DNA of 64,000 nt from Halobaculum sp. MBLA0147 (GCF_041361345.1 NZ_JBGKAD010000001.1:1-64000), one strand, 5' to 3'; positions 51,498-60,755 are shown, counted from the stretch's first letter. The notes: a model not told the origin generated them from the letters alone. Numbers and translations are program-made.

Positions 51498-52751
51498 ATG
51501 GACACACGGGATCTCTCCGCCCACTCGCCGTACGTTCCCGGGCGGGGTGTCGAGGAAGTCGCCCGCGAGCTGGGTGTCGAGCCGGACGCGCTGGTGAAAC
51601 TGTCGTCGAACGAGAACCCACACGGCCCCTCGCCGGCCGCGATGGAGGCCGCCCGCGAGGCCGTGGGCCACGCGCACGTGTACCCGAAGGCGGCCCACAC
51701 GGACCTCACGGCCGCGCTGGCGGACCGCTGGGACGTGACCGACGAGCAGGTGTGGGTCTCGCCGGGTGCCGACGGCGCGCTCGACTACCTCTCGCGAGCG
51801 ACGCTGGAGCCCGGCGACCGCGTGCTCGTGCCGGAGCCGGGGTTCGCCTACTACCCGATGAGCACGCGCTACCACCACGGGGAGACGACGACGTACCCGC
51901 TGTCGGCCGACGACGACTTCGCGCAGGACGCCGCGACGGTGTTGGACGCCTACGACGGGGAGCGGGTCGTCTACGTCACCTCGCCACACAACCCGACTGG
52001 GACGGAACTCCCACGCGAGGAGCTGGTCGAGATCGTCGAGGCGGTCGACGACCACACCCTGGTGGCGGTCGACGAGGCGTACGGGGAGTACACGGACCGC
52101 CCGTCCGCCATCGAGTTGCTCGACGAGTACGACAACGTCGCCGTGACGCGGACGTTCTCGAAGGCGTACGGACTCGCCGGACTCCGGATCGGCTACGCGG
52201 TCGTCCCGGAGTCGTGGGCCGACGCCTACGCACGGATCAACACCCCGTTCGCGGCCAACGCCGTCGCGCTCGCGGCGGCACGCGCGGCCCTGGACGACGA
52301 CGAGCACGTCACCACGTCCGTCGAGTCGGCGACGTGGGCCCGCGAGTACATGCACGAGCGGCTGGGCGTCCCGACGGTCGACGGCGCCGGGAACTTCCTG
52401 TTGGCACACGTCGGTGACGTGGACCCGAGCGGCGTGGCCGGCGTGGAGGCCGACGCCGCACCCGGCGAGGCGGTCGCGGAGGCCGCCAAGCGCCGCGGCG
52501 TGATCGTCCGGGACACGGGGTCGTTCGGTCTCCCGGAGTACGTCCGGATCTCCTGTGGCACGCGTGCGGAGACGCGGACGGCGGTCGCCGTCCTCGACGA
52601 GGTGTTCGCCGCGCTGGACGCGACGGCCTACGATCCCGCCGCCGCGGGGCCGATCGACGAGGCGGCGCGTGCGGACGCACTCGACCCGGCGGAGACGGGG
52701 TCGGGAGCGTCCGCGGAGGAGTCCTCGACCGAACCGGAGGCGGAACTGTGA
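51498..52751 (+). CDS. hisC: histidinol-phosphate aminotransferase
   Basis: PLP-dependent aminotransferase of histidine synthesis. KLSSNENPHGPSP at the N-terminus, NPTGT and the Schiff-base Lys in TRTFSKAYGLAGLRIGY are all present. It has 417 aa, longer than usual because of an acidic C-terminal tail of about 40 residues. The ATG at 51498 follows GTAGAT; its stop overlaps the AK6 gene (GTGA), forming a three-gene operon. Confidence 0.93.
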   Translation: MDTRDLSAHSPYVPGRGVEEVARELGVEPDALVKLSSNENPHGPSPAAMEAAREAVGHAHVYPKAAHTDLTAALADRWDVTDEQVWVSPGADGALDYLSRATLEPGDRVLVPEPGFAYYPMSTRYHHGETTTYPLSADDDFAQDAATVLDAYDGERVVYVTSPHNPTGTELPREELVEIVEAVDDHTLVAVDEAYGEYTDRPSAIELLDEYDNVAVTRTFSKAYGLAGLRIGYAVVPESWADAYARINTPFAANAVALAAARAALDDDEHVTTSVESATWAREYMHERLGVPTVDGAGNFLLAHVGDVDPSGVAGVEADAAPGEAVAEAAKRRGVIVRDTGSFGLPEYVRISCGTRAETRTAVAVLDEVFAALDATAYDPAAAGPIDEAARADALDPAETGSGASAEESSTEPEAEL

Positions 52752-53278
52752 GAGTCGCCGTCACCGGGACGCCGGGCGTCGGGAAGACGACCGCGACCGA
52801 GCGACTCGACGTGCCGGTCGTCCACCTCAACGACGCCGTCCGCGAGCACGACCTGACGACGGGCCACGACGAGGAGCGGGACTCGCGCGTCGTCGACCTG
52901 GACGCCGCCGCCGAGTTCGTCGCGGACCGCGAGTGCGACCTGCTCGACGGGACGGACGGGGACACGCTCGTCGTCGAGTCGCACCTCGCACACAGACTCG
53001 CTGTCGACCGGGTGGTCGTACTCCGGTGTCGCCCGGATCTGCTGGAGGAGCGGCTCCAGGACCGCGGAGAGAGCGAGGCGAGCGCTCGCGAGAACCGCGA
53101 GAGCGAGGCGCTGGACGTGGTGCTCGGCGAGGCGGTCGAGCGGCACGGCGCCGACGCCGTCTACGAGGTGGACGCGACGGATCACGACCCGAGCGAGACG
53201 GCGGCGGTGATCCGAGCCGTGATCGACGGCGACCGCGAGCCGTCGGCGGGCACCGTCGACTTCGTCGAGTACGTATGA
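52748..53278 (+). CDS. AK6/Fap7-type nucleotide kinase
   Basis: Adenylate kinase isoenzyme 6 family protein, 176 aa, an NTPase involved in late small-subunit ribosome maturation in eukaryotes and archaea. Walker A is TGTPGVGKTTA (residues 6-16). The ESHLAH segment and VVVLRCRPDLLEERLQDRG follow the family pattern. The GTG at 52748 overlaps the hisC stop and its own stop overlaps the next gene (ATGA). Confidence 0.9.
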   Translation: MRVAVTGTPGVGKTTATERLDVPVVHLNDAVREHDLTTGHDEERDSRVVDLDAAAEFVADRECDLLDGTDGDTLVVESHLAHRLAVDRVVVLRCRPDLLEERLQDRGESEASARENRESEALDVVLGEAVERHGADAVYEVDATDHDPSETAAVIRAVIDGDREPSAGTVDFVEYV

Positions 53279-53895
53279 CGCTGGATCGCCTCCGCCCCGT
53301 GGCAGAGCGCGGGCTCGACCCGTTCGTCGTCGCCGCCGACCGCCTCGGGCTGTCGCCGGACGGGATCAGCGTCGTCGCGTTCGGCTGTGCCGTGGCCGCG
53401 GGTGTCGTCTTCGCCGTCGCGACGCCACTCGCGTACGTCGCCGGCAGTCTCCTCGTGTTCCTCAACGGGTGGCTCGACCTGGTGGACGGCGCCCTCGCCC
53501 GCGAGCAGGACGTCGCCTCCGCCGGTGGGGACCTGCTCGACCACGTACTCGACCGCTACGCGGACATCGCCGTGCTCGTCGGGTTGACGGCCGGCGTCGG
53601 TCGCTTCGGCGTCGGTTTCGCCGCCGTCACGGGCGTGTTGATGACCTCCTACCTCGGCACGCAGATCCAGGCGGTCGGGATCGGCCGCGACTACGGCGGG
53701 CTGCTCGGGCGCGCGGACCGGCTCGCACTCGTCGGCCTCGTCGGCGTCGTCGCCGCAGTCGTGCCCGGCGTCGCCGTCGGCGTCCCGCTGCTCGGTGTCC
53801 TCGGGCCGGTGACGCTGCTGCTCGCCGTGTTCGCGGTCGTCGGCCACTTGACCGCACTCCAACGGTTCTGGGGCGCCCGGCGCGACCTGTCGTAG
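53275..53895 (+). CDS. CDP-alcohol phosphatidyltransferase
   Basis: Membrane enzyme transferring a lipid phosphatidyl or archaetidyl group from a CDP-alcohol to an acceptor, 206 aa with about six helices. The signature DLVDGALAREQDVASAGGDL continues with DHVLDRYAD, giving the required D-x2-DG-x2-AR-x8-G-x3-D-x3-D pattern. The ATG at 53275 overlaps the AK6 stop. The polar headgroup cannot be assigned. The stop codon lies in the loop of a 6-bp inverted repeat (53887-53905). Confidence 0.9.
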   Translation: MTLDRLRPVAERGLDPFVVAADRLGLSPDGISVVAFGCAVAAGVVFAVATPLAYVAGSLLVFLNGWLDLVDGALAREQDVASAGGDLLDHVLDRYADIAVLVGLTAGVGRFGVGFAAVTGVLMTSYLGTQIQAVGIGRDYGGLLGRADRLALVGLVGVVAAVVPGVAVGVPLLGVLGPVTLLLAVFAVVGHLTALQRFWGARRDLS

Positions 53896-53991
53896 TCGGC
53901 GACAGTTCGTGCGATCTGGCGGAGTCGTTCGGGACCGGTCACGACCCTTCGGAGCCAGGCCACTCGCTCGGACGACACCGCACGGACCGCC

Positions 53992-54273
53992 TCACTTCCA
54001 GGTGACGTACGTCAACGCGGCGATACCGACCGTCTCCAACACCTGCAGGACCATCATCACGCGGACGGCGACGGTCGGGAGCGCGGGGGCGGTGAGGTAG
54101 AACCACAGCGCGACGAGGTTCTCCGCGAGGAGGAACGCCGCGAACACCATCGAGCCGAGCGTGAGCGGTGCGCGCACCTCGCGGTAGGTGCGCGCCCAGA
54201 TGCCCAACAGGACGAGCAGGAGGGTGACGTTGACACCCGCCGCGACGCGGGCGGCGTCCAAGAGGAGACTCAC
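53992..54273 (-). CDS. three-helix membrane protein coupled to an HTH regulator
   Basis: A 93-aa membrane protein with three hydrophobic helices (VNVTLLLVLLGIWA, LGSMVFAAFLLAENLVALW and VMMVLQVLETVGIAALTYV). Its ATG overlaps the stop of a 23-codon ORF upstream (ATGA at 54270-54273). Haloarchaea often pair a small membrane protein of this type with an ArsR-like regulator. Function unknown. Confidence 0.7.
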   Translation of the reverse strand: MSLLLDAARVAAGVNVTLLLVLLGIWARTYREVRAPLTLGSMVFAAFLLAENLVALWFYLTAPALPTVAVRVMMVLQVLETVGIAALTYVTWK

Positions 54274-54341
54274 GCGGTCTCCCCCCGTGGGCGTCGGTCG
54301 GCGGTCTTGGCGTGGTACTCCGTGGTGTAGCGTGTGGTCAT
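54270..54341 (-). CDS. 23-aa microORF between the regulator and membrane-protein genes
   Basis: ATG at 54341 to TGA at 54270 encodes MTTRYTTEYHAKTADRRPRG plus three residues. It starts one base after the stop of the regulator gene and overlaps the membrane-protein start (ATGA). The continuous coupling implies it is translated. It may act as a coupling leader or a peptide in its own right. Conservation has not been tested. Confidence 0.45.
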   Translation of the reverse strand: MTTRYTTEYHAKTADRRPRGETA

Positions 54342-54342
54342 G

Positions 54343-54621
54343 TCAGTCGTCCACCTGTGAGAGGATCTGCTCGACGGTGTCCCAGTTCGCCTCCGTCCGG
54401 TCGCTGGGGAGGTACACCGCGCCGTAGTCCGTGTCCCCGCTCGTGACGACGCCGTTGTCCTCCAACACGTCGAGGTGGTACCGGACCGTGTTGTACGCGA
54501 GATCCAACTCCTCGGCGAGTTGGTTCGCGTTGCGTGGGCGTTCGTCGAGCGCCGCCAGCAGCCGGGCGCGGTTCGGTCCTCCGCGCGTCCCCGCCAGCGT
54601 CTGCCAGAGGACCGTGTCCAT
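54343..54621 (-). CDS. winged-helix (ArsR-like) transcriptional regulator
   Basis: A 92-aa DNA-binding protein. The recognition helix region NANQLAEELDLAYNTVRYHL and wing LEDNGVVTSGDTDYGAVYLP are typical of haloarchaeal winged-helix proteins. The ATG at 54621 (MDTVLWQTLAG) was chosen over an upstream ATG at 54672. It is the first gene of the three-cistron unit with the microORF and membrane protein. Confidence 0.82.
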   Translation of the reverse strand: MDTVLWQTLAGTRGGPNRARLLAALDERPRNANQLAEELDLAYNTVRYHLDVLEDNGVVTSGDTDYGAVYLPSDRTEANWDTVEQILSQVDD

Positions 54622-55063
54622 TCGCCGCCTCGTTCCGCGCGACGAGACAAGAATCCACCGACACGCTGACATACGACCACCGCCGGGCGGGCGACCGAAC
54701 CGCCACCGAACGTCTCCGTCCCCCGGCAGGACGCGCTCCGCGTCGCGGACGGGCGTCGCTCGCGGTGGCGCGTCCCGTCGTCGCGTGGGGACGCGTCTCG
54801 TCGTCGCGTGGGGACGCGTCTCGCCGTCGCTCGTGGTGGCGCGTCCCGTCGTCGCTCGTGGTGGCGTCTCCTCCCGCCGAGACCCCCCCAGAGCCGTCCG
54901 CTCTCACTGTACACGTCTCGCCGGACCGAGGGTAAAGCACTTTCGCCGAACGCCCGCAGACGGACGCGAGAGAGACTCACGACGGAATCGAGTCGAAATT
55001 GAGAGAGACTCTCGTCGGATCTCCGAAATGACCTATGAGCCGCCCGGGTGACGCCTCGAGCGC
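54622..55063. repeat. 442-bp intergenic region with 22-25-bp tandem repeats
   Basis: Divergent promoter region between the regulator and the DUF4397 lipoprotein. About five degenerate units at 54753-54870 are built on CGTCGTCGCGTGGGGACGCG; two adjacent ones are exact, 23 bp apart. The region 54958-55030 has short inverted repeats (GAGAGAGACTC) that may be promoter elements for the lipoprotein. No gene is seen. Confidence 0.6.
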
Positions 55064-57130
55064 ATGGCCCGAGACACGACGCGACGGCGACTGCTCGGCG
55101 GCATCGGCGCGAGTGTGACCGCCGGGCTCGCCGGCTGCGGGAGCAACGGCGGCGAGACGGCGACCGGAACCCCCACGGACGAGGCGACCCCGACGAGCGA
55201 CTCGACCGCGACCGACGCGACGGCGGCGACGGAGACGAGTGGCCCGACCGGGTCGATCCGGGTAGCGCACCTCTCGCCGAACGCCCCGAACGTAGACGTG
55301 TTCGTCGACGGCTCGGCGGTCCTGGAGGACGTGCCGTACGGCACCGTCTCGGGGTACCTCGCGGTGCCGGCCGGCGACCGGGAGGTCGAGATCCGGCCGG
55401 TCGGGGGCGACGCGGCGGTGTTCTCCGGCTCCGTGAGCGTCGCGGCGGACTCGGCGTACACGGTGGCCGCGACCGGCGAGGTGGGCGAGGAGGCCGACGA
55501 GTCGTTCGCCCCGGTCGTGACGACCGACGACCTCGATGACCCCGGATCGGACACCGCGCGCGTCGGACTCCTCCACGCGTCACCGGACGCGCCGGCGGTT
55601 GACGTGACACTGGCGTCGTCCGGCGACGCCGTCTTCGACGGGGTGGCGTTCGGGGAGACGGCGACCGTCGAGGTGCCGGCCGGCGAGTACCGGCTAGAGG
55701 TCCGCGGCACCACCGAGTCGAACGACGGCGACGTGGTGGCGGCCTTCGACGTGGAACTGGCGGGTGGCCGGGTCTACTCGGCGTTCGCGACCGGCTACCT
55801 GACGGCCGACGACGAACCGGACGATCCGCCGTTCGACGTGGAACTGATCGACGACACGGGCGAGAGGGAGGTGACCGCGGCGCCCGCACCGGCGCGGGTG
55901 CGTGTCGCGCACTTCGCGCCGAACGCGCCGAGCGTGGACGTGCTCACCGACCAGATGCTCGCCGTGAACGACCTCGCGTACGGGCAAGTGACGGCGTACC
56001 GCGAACTCACGCCCGGCGGTCGGCCGATCCAGATCCGCCCCGCCGACGACCCGAGCACGGACCTGTTCGCCGACCGCGTCCCGCTGACGAGCGGCGTCGA
56101 CTACACGCTGGTCGCGACCGGTGAGGTGGGCGAGGAGGCCGACGAGTCGTTCGCCCCGGTCGTGTTGCGCGACGACGACGGGGACCCCGGCGAGGAGACG
56201 GCGCGGATCAGACTCCTCCACGCGTCGCCGGACGCACCGGCGGTGGACGTGACACTCGCGTCGACCGGCGAGGCCGTCTTCGACGGGGTGGCGTTCGGGG
56301 AGACGGCGACGGTCGAGGTGCCGTCCGGCGGGGACACGCTACAGGTACGCGGCGCCACCGAGTCGAACGACGGGGACGTGGTGGCCACCTCCGAGGTGCA
56401 GTTGAGCGGCGGGCAGGTGTACACCGCCTTCGCGGGGGGCTACCTCACACCCGAGGACGAGCCCGGCGACACACCGTTCACGATCGCGCTGTCGAACGAC
56501 AACGAGGGGACGGCGGGCGGTCTCGTCGACAAGCCGGCACGACTCAGGGTAGCGCACCTCTCGCCGGACGCGCCGACCGTCGACGTGGCCGTCGACGGGA
56601 CACAGGTCCGCTCGGACGTGCCGTTCGGCGCCGTCTCGGCGTACCTCGACGTGCCTCCCGGCGAGCGGTCGGTGACGATCACGCCGGCCGGCGGCGACAC
56701 CCCGGTGTACTCGGGGAGCGTGAGCGTCGAGTCGGACACCCCGTACACCCTCGCGGCGACCGGCGAGGTGAGCGAAGAGGGAGACGAGCCGTTCGGTCCG
56801 CTGGTGTTGGACGACGGCGGCGACTACGGCAGCGACGACACGATCTGGGTGCGGTTGGTCCACGCGTCGCCCGACGCGCCGGCCGTGAACGTGACCCTGT
56901 CCGGAGAGGACCCGGCGTTCGACCCCGTCTCGTTCGGTGAGTCGGACACCGTCGGCGCGATGGTCGTCGACGACGCCGTCGAGGTCGTCACCGCCGACGG
57001 GGGGGAACTGGTCGGCCAGTTCCGCGTCGACGCCGGTTACGACGACGGGCTGGTGACGCTGTTCGCCGCCGGCTACGCCAGTGTCGACGACGAACCCGTC
57101 GACACGTCGTTCGAACTGATCGCGGCGTGA
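55064..57130 (+). CDS. Tat lipoprotein with four DUF4397-type domains
   Basis: A 688-aa secreted lipoprotein. Residues 1-25 give a Tat signal (TRRRLLGGIG) with lipobox LAGC. The rest is four DUF4397-like beta domains, each starting IRVAHLSPNAP, RVGLLHASPDAPAVDVTL or similar, and containing VYSGSVSVxxxxxYTLAATGEV. Copies 1 and 3 are closely related even at the DNA level. It probably acts at the cell surface in adhesion or matrix formation; no enzymatic residues are seen. The end and stop codon are part of a direct repeat. Confidence 0.88.
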   Translation: MARDTTRRRLLGGIGASVTAGLAGCGSNGGETATGTPTDEATPTSDSTATDATAATETSGPTGSIRVAHLSPNAPNVDVFVDGSAVLEDVPYGTVSGYLAVPAGDREVEIRPVGGDAAVFSGSVSVAADSAYTVAATGEVGEEADESFAPVVTTDDLDDPGSDTARVGLLHASPDAPAVDVTLASSGDAVFDGVAFGETATVEVPAGEYRLEVRGTTESNDGDVVAAFDVELAGGRVYSAFATGYLTADDEPDDPPFDVELIDDTGEREVTAAPAPARVRVAHFAPNAPSVDVLTDQMLAVNDLAYGQVTAYRELTPGGRPIQIRPADDPSTDLFADRVPLTSGVDYTLVATGEVGEEADESFAPVVLRDDDGDPGEETARIRLLHASPDAPAVDVTLASTGEAVFDGVAFGETATVEVPSGGDTLQVRGATESNDGDVVATSEVQLSGGQVYTAFAGGYLTPEDEPGDTPFTIALSNDNEGTAGGLVDKPARLRVAHLSPDAPTVDVAVDGTQVRSDVPFGAVSAYLDVPPGERSVTITPAGGDTPVYSGSVSVESDTPYTLAATGEVSEEGDEPFGPLVLDDGGDYGSDDTIWVRLVHASPDAPAVNVTLSGEDPAFDPVSFGESDTVGAMVVDDAVEVVTADGGELVGQFRVDAGYDDGLVTLFAAGYASVDDEPVDTSFELIAA

Positions 57131-57180
57131 GCCAGCGGGTAGTCGGGCAGTTCGAGTCGATCGCGGCGTGAGCCAGCGGG
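57110..57180 (+). repeat. 30-bp direct repeat, 41 bp apart, spanning the DUF4397 gene stop
   Basis: Copy 1 (57110-57139) includes the real stop at 57128; copy 2 (57151-57180) matches it at 27 of 30 bases and supplies a second TGA at 57169 in another frame. Confidence 0.8.
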
Positions 57181-57235
57181 CCCGACGATCCCCCACTTCC
57201 CACTCCTCGTCGTCCGTCCAGATGACGCGCGATTC

Positions 57236-59611
57236 ATGAGTGTCCCGTCCGAAGGGGGAGCGATGAGCGATCCCACGGCGCGGAACCGGCTCGGCGACGA
57301 GGCGAGTCCGTACCTCCGCGAACACGCAGACAACCCCGTGAACTGGCAGCCCTGGGACGAGACCGCACTCGCGGCCGCCCGCGAGCGAGACGTACCCATC
57401 TTCCTCTCGATCGGCTACAGCGCCTGTCACTGGTGTCACGTGATGGAGGAGGAGTCGTTCGAGGACGAGGCGGTCGCAGACCTGCTCAACGAGTCGTTCG
57501 TCCCGATCAAGGTGGACCGCGAGGAGCGCCCGGACCTCGACCGGATCTACCAGACCGTCTGTCACAAGGTGTCCGGCGGCGGCGGGTGGCCGCTGTCCGT
57601 GTGGCTCACCCCCGAGGGGAACCCGTTCTACGTCGGGACGTACTTCCCCAAGCGAGCACAGCGGAACCAGCCCGGCTTCCTCGATGTCTGCGAGAACGTC
57701 GCGAACTCCTGGGCCGACCCCGAACAGCGCGAGGAGATGCGCCAGCGCGGCGAGCAGTGGGCCGCGACCGCCCGCGACGAACTGGAGACGACGGGTGGTG
57801 CGGCGACCACCGGCAGTGACTCGGCGGCCGACGCGACCGCGGTCGGTGCAGACCCGTCGGACGGTGCGGGAGGCGGCGACGAGGAGGAGGACGACGCCAT
57901 CTCGGGGACGCTCGACGACGCCGTGACGACGGCCATCAGGAGTGCGGACCGCGAGCACGGCGGGTTCGGACGCGGCGGGCCGAAGTTCCCACAGCCCGGC
58001 CGGATCGACCTGTTGTTGCGTGCCGCCGAGCGCAGCGACGACGAGACGCCGCTGCGGGTGGCGACGGAGACGCTGGACGCGATGGCGAACGGCGGGTTGT
58101 ACGACCAGATCGGCGGCGGGTTCCACCGCTACTGTACCGACCGGGAGTGGGTCGTCCCGCACTTCGAGAAGATGCTGTACGACAACGGCTCGCTGGCGCG
58201 GGTGTACCTCGACGCCTACCGCCTCACCGGACGCCCACGGTACGCCGTCGTCGCGAGCGAGACGCTGGCGTTCCTCGACCGCGAGTTGGGACACCCCGAG
58301 GGCGGCTTCTACGCCACGCTGGACGCCGACTCCGGCGGCGAGGAGGGTGCCTTCTACGTCTGGGACGAGGCGAGTCTCCGGGCGGCACTGGACGCAGAGC
58401 TGGCCGAGGAGACGCTCGCGGAACTCGGCGTCGACCGGGAGACGGCCGGCGACGTGCTCCGGGACCGCTTCGGCGTCGACGAGCCGAACTTCGAGCGCGG
58501 GCAGACGGTGGCGACGGTCGCCGCGACCGCATCCGAGTTGGCAGAGTCCCACGACCTGGAGCGGGCGACGGTGCGGCAACTGCTCCGACACGGCCGGGCG
58601 GCACTGTACGACGCCCGCGAGGAGCGCGAGCGGCCGCCGCGCGACGACAAGGTGATCGGCGCCTGGAACGGGTTGGCGGTGTCGGCGTTCGCCGCCGGCG
58701 CGCGGACGCTGGACGCGGGATTGGCCGACCGCGGTGCCGCGGCGCTGTCGTTCGTCCGCGAGCACCTCTGGGACGGGGAGCGACTGGCACGTCGCTACGT
58801 CGACCCCGACGATCTGCCGGACGCGGCGGGTGGAGTGGAGAGCCACGGAGGAGACGGCGGCGACGAGGGCGACGGTGGTGACGGCGGCGACGACCCGTCG
58901 ACGCCGGTCGGCGGCGCGTCGGGAGCGGTCGGCGGTGCGAAGGGGACGGGCTACCTCGACGACTACGCGTTCCTCGCGCGGGGGGCGTTGGAGTTGTACG
59001 GCGTGACCGGCGAGGTGGAGCACCTCTCGTTCGCGCTGGAGTTGGCGGACGTGATCCACGAGGCGTTCTACGACGCCGAGGCGGGGACGATCTACGCGAC
59101 GCCGGCGGACGGGGAGTCGTTGATCGCGCGGCCACAGGAGCCGACGGACCGGTCGACGCCCTCGAGTCTCGGCGTCGCCGTCTCGACGCTGCTCGCACTC
59201 GACGGGTTCCGGCCGGACGCGGGGTACGCCGAGGCGGCGCGTGCCGCACTCGCGACCCACCGCGATCGGATCGCCGGCCGGCCGCTGGAGCACGTCACCC
59301 TCGCGTTGGGGGCGGCCGCCGACGCTCGCGGCTCGCTGGAGGTGACGCTGGCCGCCGACGAGTGGCCCGCCGAGTGGCGCGAGACGCTCGCGAATCAGTA
59401 CCTCGCGGACGCCGTGCTCGCCCCGCGGCCCGCGACGGAGAGCGGTCTCTCCGCGTGGCTCGACACGCTCGGACTGTCGGAGGCGCCGCCGGTGTGGGCG
59501 AACCGCGAGGCGCGCGACGGGGCGCCGACCGCCTACGTCTGTCGGGGGCGGGCCTGTTCGCCGCCACGGACGGAGCTGTTCGACGCCTTGACGTGGACGC
59601 CGGGGGAGTGA
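57236..59611 (+). CDS. DUF255 thioredoxin-domain protein (YyaL/SSP411 family)
   Basis: A 791-aa cytosolic protein. Residues 20-180 are the DUF255 thioredoxin-like domain (SPYLREHADNPVNWQPW, then YSACHWCHVMEEESFED with a CHWC pair). Residues 220-780 form an alpha/alpha-barrel like N-acylglucosamine 2-epimerase or glycosidase enzymes (RGGPKFPQPGRIDLLLRAAE, PHFEKMLYDNGSLARVYLDAY). Acidic Gly/Asp inserts (180-220 and about 535-560) are haloarchaeal. Start ATG 57236 or ATG 57263 (MSDPTARN). The biological role is unknown. Confidence 0.88.
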   Translation: MSVPSEGGAMSDPTARNRLGDEASPYLREHADNPVNWQPWDETALAAARERDVPIFLSIGYSACHWCHVMEEESFEDEAVADLLNESFVPIKVDREERPDLDRIYQTVCHKVSGGGGWPLSVWLTPEGNPFYVGTYFPKRAQRNQPGFLDVCENVANSWADPEQREEMRQRGEQWAATARDELETTGGAATTGSDSAADATAVGADPSDGAGGGDEEEDDAISGTLDDAVTTAIRSADREHGGFGRGGPKFPQPGRIDLLLRAAERSDDETPLRVATETLDAMANGGLYDQIGGGFHRYCTDREWVVPHFEKMLYDNGSLARVYLDAYRLTGRPRYAVVASETLAFLDRELGHPEGGFYATLDADSGGEEGAFYVWDEASLRAALDAELAEETLAELGVDRETAGDVLRDRFGVDEPNFERGQTVATVAATASELAESHDLERATVRQLLRHGRAALYDAREERERPPRDDKVIGAWNGLAVSAFAAGARTLDAGLADRGAAALSFVREHLWDGERLARRYVDPDDLPDAAGGVESHGGDGGDEGDGGDGGDDPSTPVGGASGAVGGAKGTGYLDDYAFLARGALELYGVTGEVEHLSFALELADVIHEAFYDAEAGTIYATPADGESLIARPQEPTDRSTPSSLGVAVSTLLALDGFRPDAGYAEAARAALATHRDRIAGRPLEHVTLALGAAADARGSLEVTLAADEWPAEWRETLANQYLADAVLAPRPATESGLSAWLDTLGLSEAPPVWANREARDGAPTAYVCRGRACSPPRTELFDALTWTPGE

Positions 59612-59761
59612 GACGAGACCGGACGGCCACGCCGACTCGCGACCCCGACCACCGTGGTCGTGTACGAACCGTGGAGGGCTATCGTGTCTGATAACTACCC
59701 CGGCGGGTTTTTCCGTCGGCTTCCGATACCTCCGTTCACCCGAGAGCCGGGAACTACGACA

Positions 59762-60427
59762 ATGTTCGATGATACAGAGACCGAGCGGGGTCAGGTAGGC
59801 ATCGGGACGCTCATCGTGTTCATCGCGATGGTGCTGGTGGCGGCGATCGCTGCCGGCGTCCTGATCAACACCGCTGGCTTCCTCCAGTCGCAGGCACAGA
59901 CGACGGGTGAACAGTCGTCGAAACAAGTCTCGGATCGTCTCCAAGAGGTCGTCACCACCGGTCACGTCACCTCGGGTGAGACGGACGTCGTCAACGGTGT
60001 GAACGTGACCGTCACGCAGGCACCGGGCGCCGGCGAGGTCGACCTCGAGAACGTCACGGTGACGTGGGTGACCGAGGAAGACTCGTACACTCTCGTCGAA
60101 GACGACGTCAAGTCCGGGTTGGGAGAGTTCAACGTCCAGACCGTCCGGAACGAGGGCGACACGAGTACCGGTGCGACGGTACTCAACGACCCGGACGACC
60201 GGTTCAACCTCGTCTTCTACCTGGACACGCCCGGTAAGAACGACCCGAAGCTGACGGGTGACGACAACACCGCGGAGGGTGGATCCGACACGTCCCCGTC
60301 TCAGCCGAACGACCTCAAGGGCGGCGACACGGTGACGCTCAAGCTGAACACGCAGGCTGGTGCGACGACGACGATCCGGTTCTCCGTCCCCGAGTCGCTC
60401 GAAGGCAAGAACTCCGTCCTGCTGTAA
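59762..60427 (+). CDS. archaellin (flagellin family)
   Basis: Structural subunit of the archaellum, 221 aa. After [10 protein letters not shown] comes [20 protein letters not shown], the class III signal; the pre-archaellin peptidase should cut after Gly10. The helix continues into [11 protein letters not shown]. The rest is a beta-rich domain ([31 protein letters not shown]) ending [17 protein letters not shown]. The ATG at 59762 was chosen; the longer frame upstream to 59654 is not family-like. No other archaellum gene is in the window, so it may be part of an outlying archaellin locus. Confidence 0.9.
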   Translation: MFDDTETERGQVGIGTLIVFIAMVLVAAIAAGVLINTAGFLQSQAQTTGEQSSKQVSDRLQEVVTTGHVTSGETDVVNGVNVTVTQAPGAGEVDLENVTVTWVTEEDSYTLVEDDVKSGLGEFNVQTVRNEGDTSTGATVLNDPDDRFNLVFYLDTPGKNDPKLTGDDNTAEGGSDTSPSQPNDLKGGDTVTLKLNTQAGATTTIRFSVPESLEGKNSVLL

Positions 60428-60540
60428 CTCGCGGGACTCGAGAGCGACTCTCTCTTCCTCCCGGAACCGTCGTCTCGACGACACCTCACTCGACTCGCCG
60501 CCGCACGGCGTCGTCCCTCCGGCGCCGGCGTGTGCTCGCT

Positions 60541-60755
60541 CTTCGCTCGACTCGGAGGCGTCCACAGGCGGTCGTCGTCGAACCCGACGCGCCCGATGCG
60601 GTCCGGTGCGTTCTCGGAGGCGACGGGGACGCCCTCCACGTCGCTGCCGACGACGTCGACTCCTGGCTCCCAGTCGACTCGTACCCACCGACGCGACGGC
60701 AGCGTCTGTGCCGGGTAGCGTCGTCGGAACGGATCCGAGGTTTCCACCGCCGGTC
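60541..60755 (-). pseudogene. truncated second copy of the Imm43-like immunity gene
   Basis: Translating the minus strand gives FRRRYPAQTLPSRRWVRV, then DVEGVPVASENAPDRIGRVG, aligning with FRRLYPDQTPPSCRWLRV and DADGVLVVSEDALDRIERVG of the intact gene at 61577-61999. The N-terminal half is missing, the remnant has lost a start codon and normal stop position, and it lies in the same place relative to archaellin 1 as the intact gene does to archaellin 2. It is a relic left by duplication. Confidence 0.75.
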
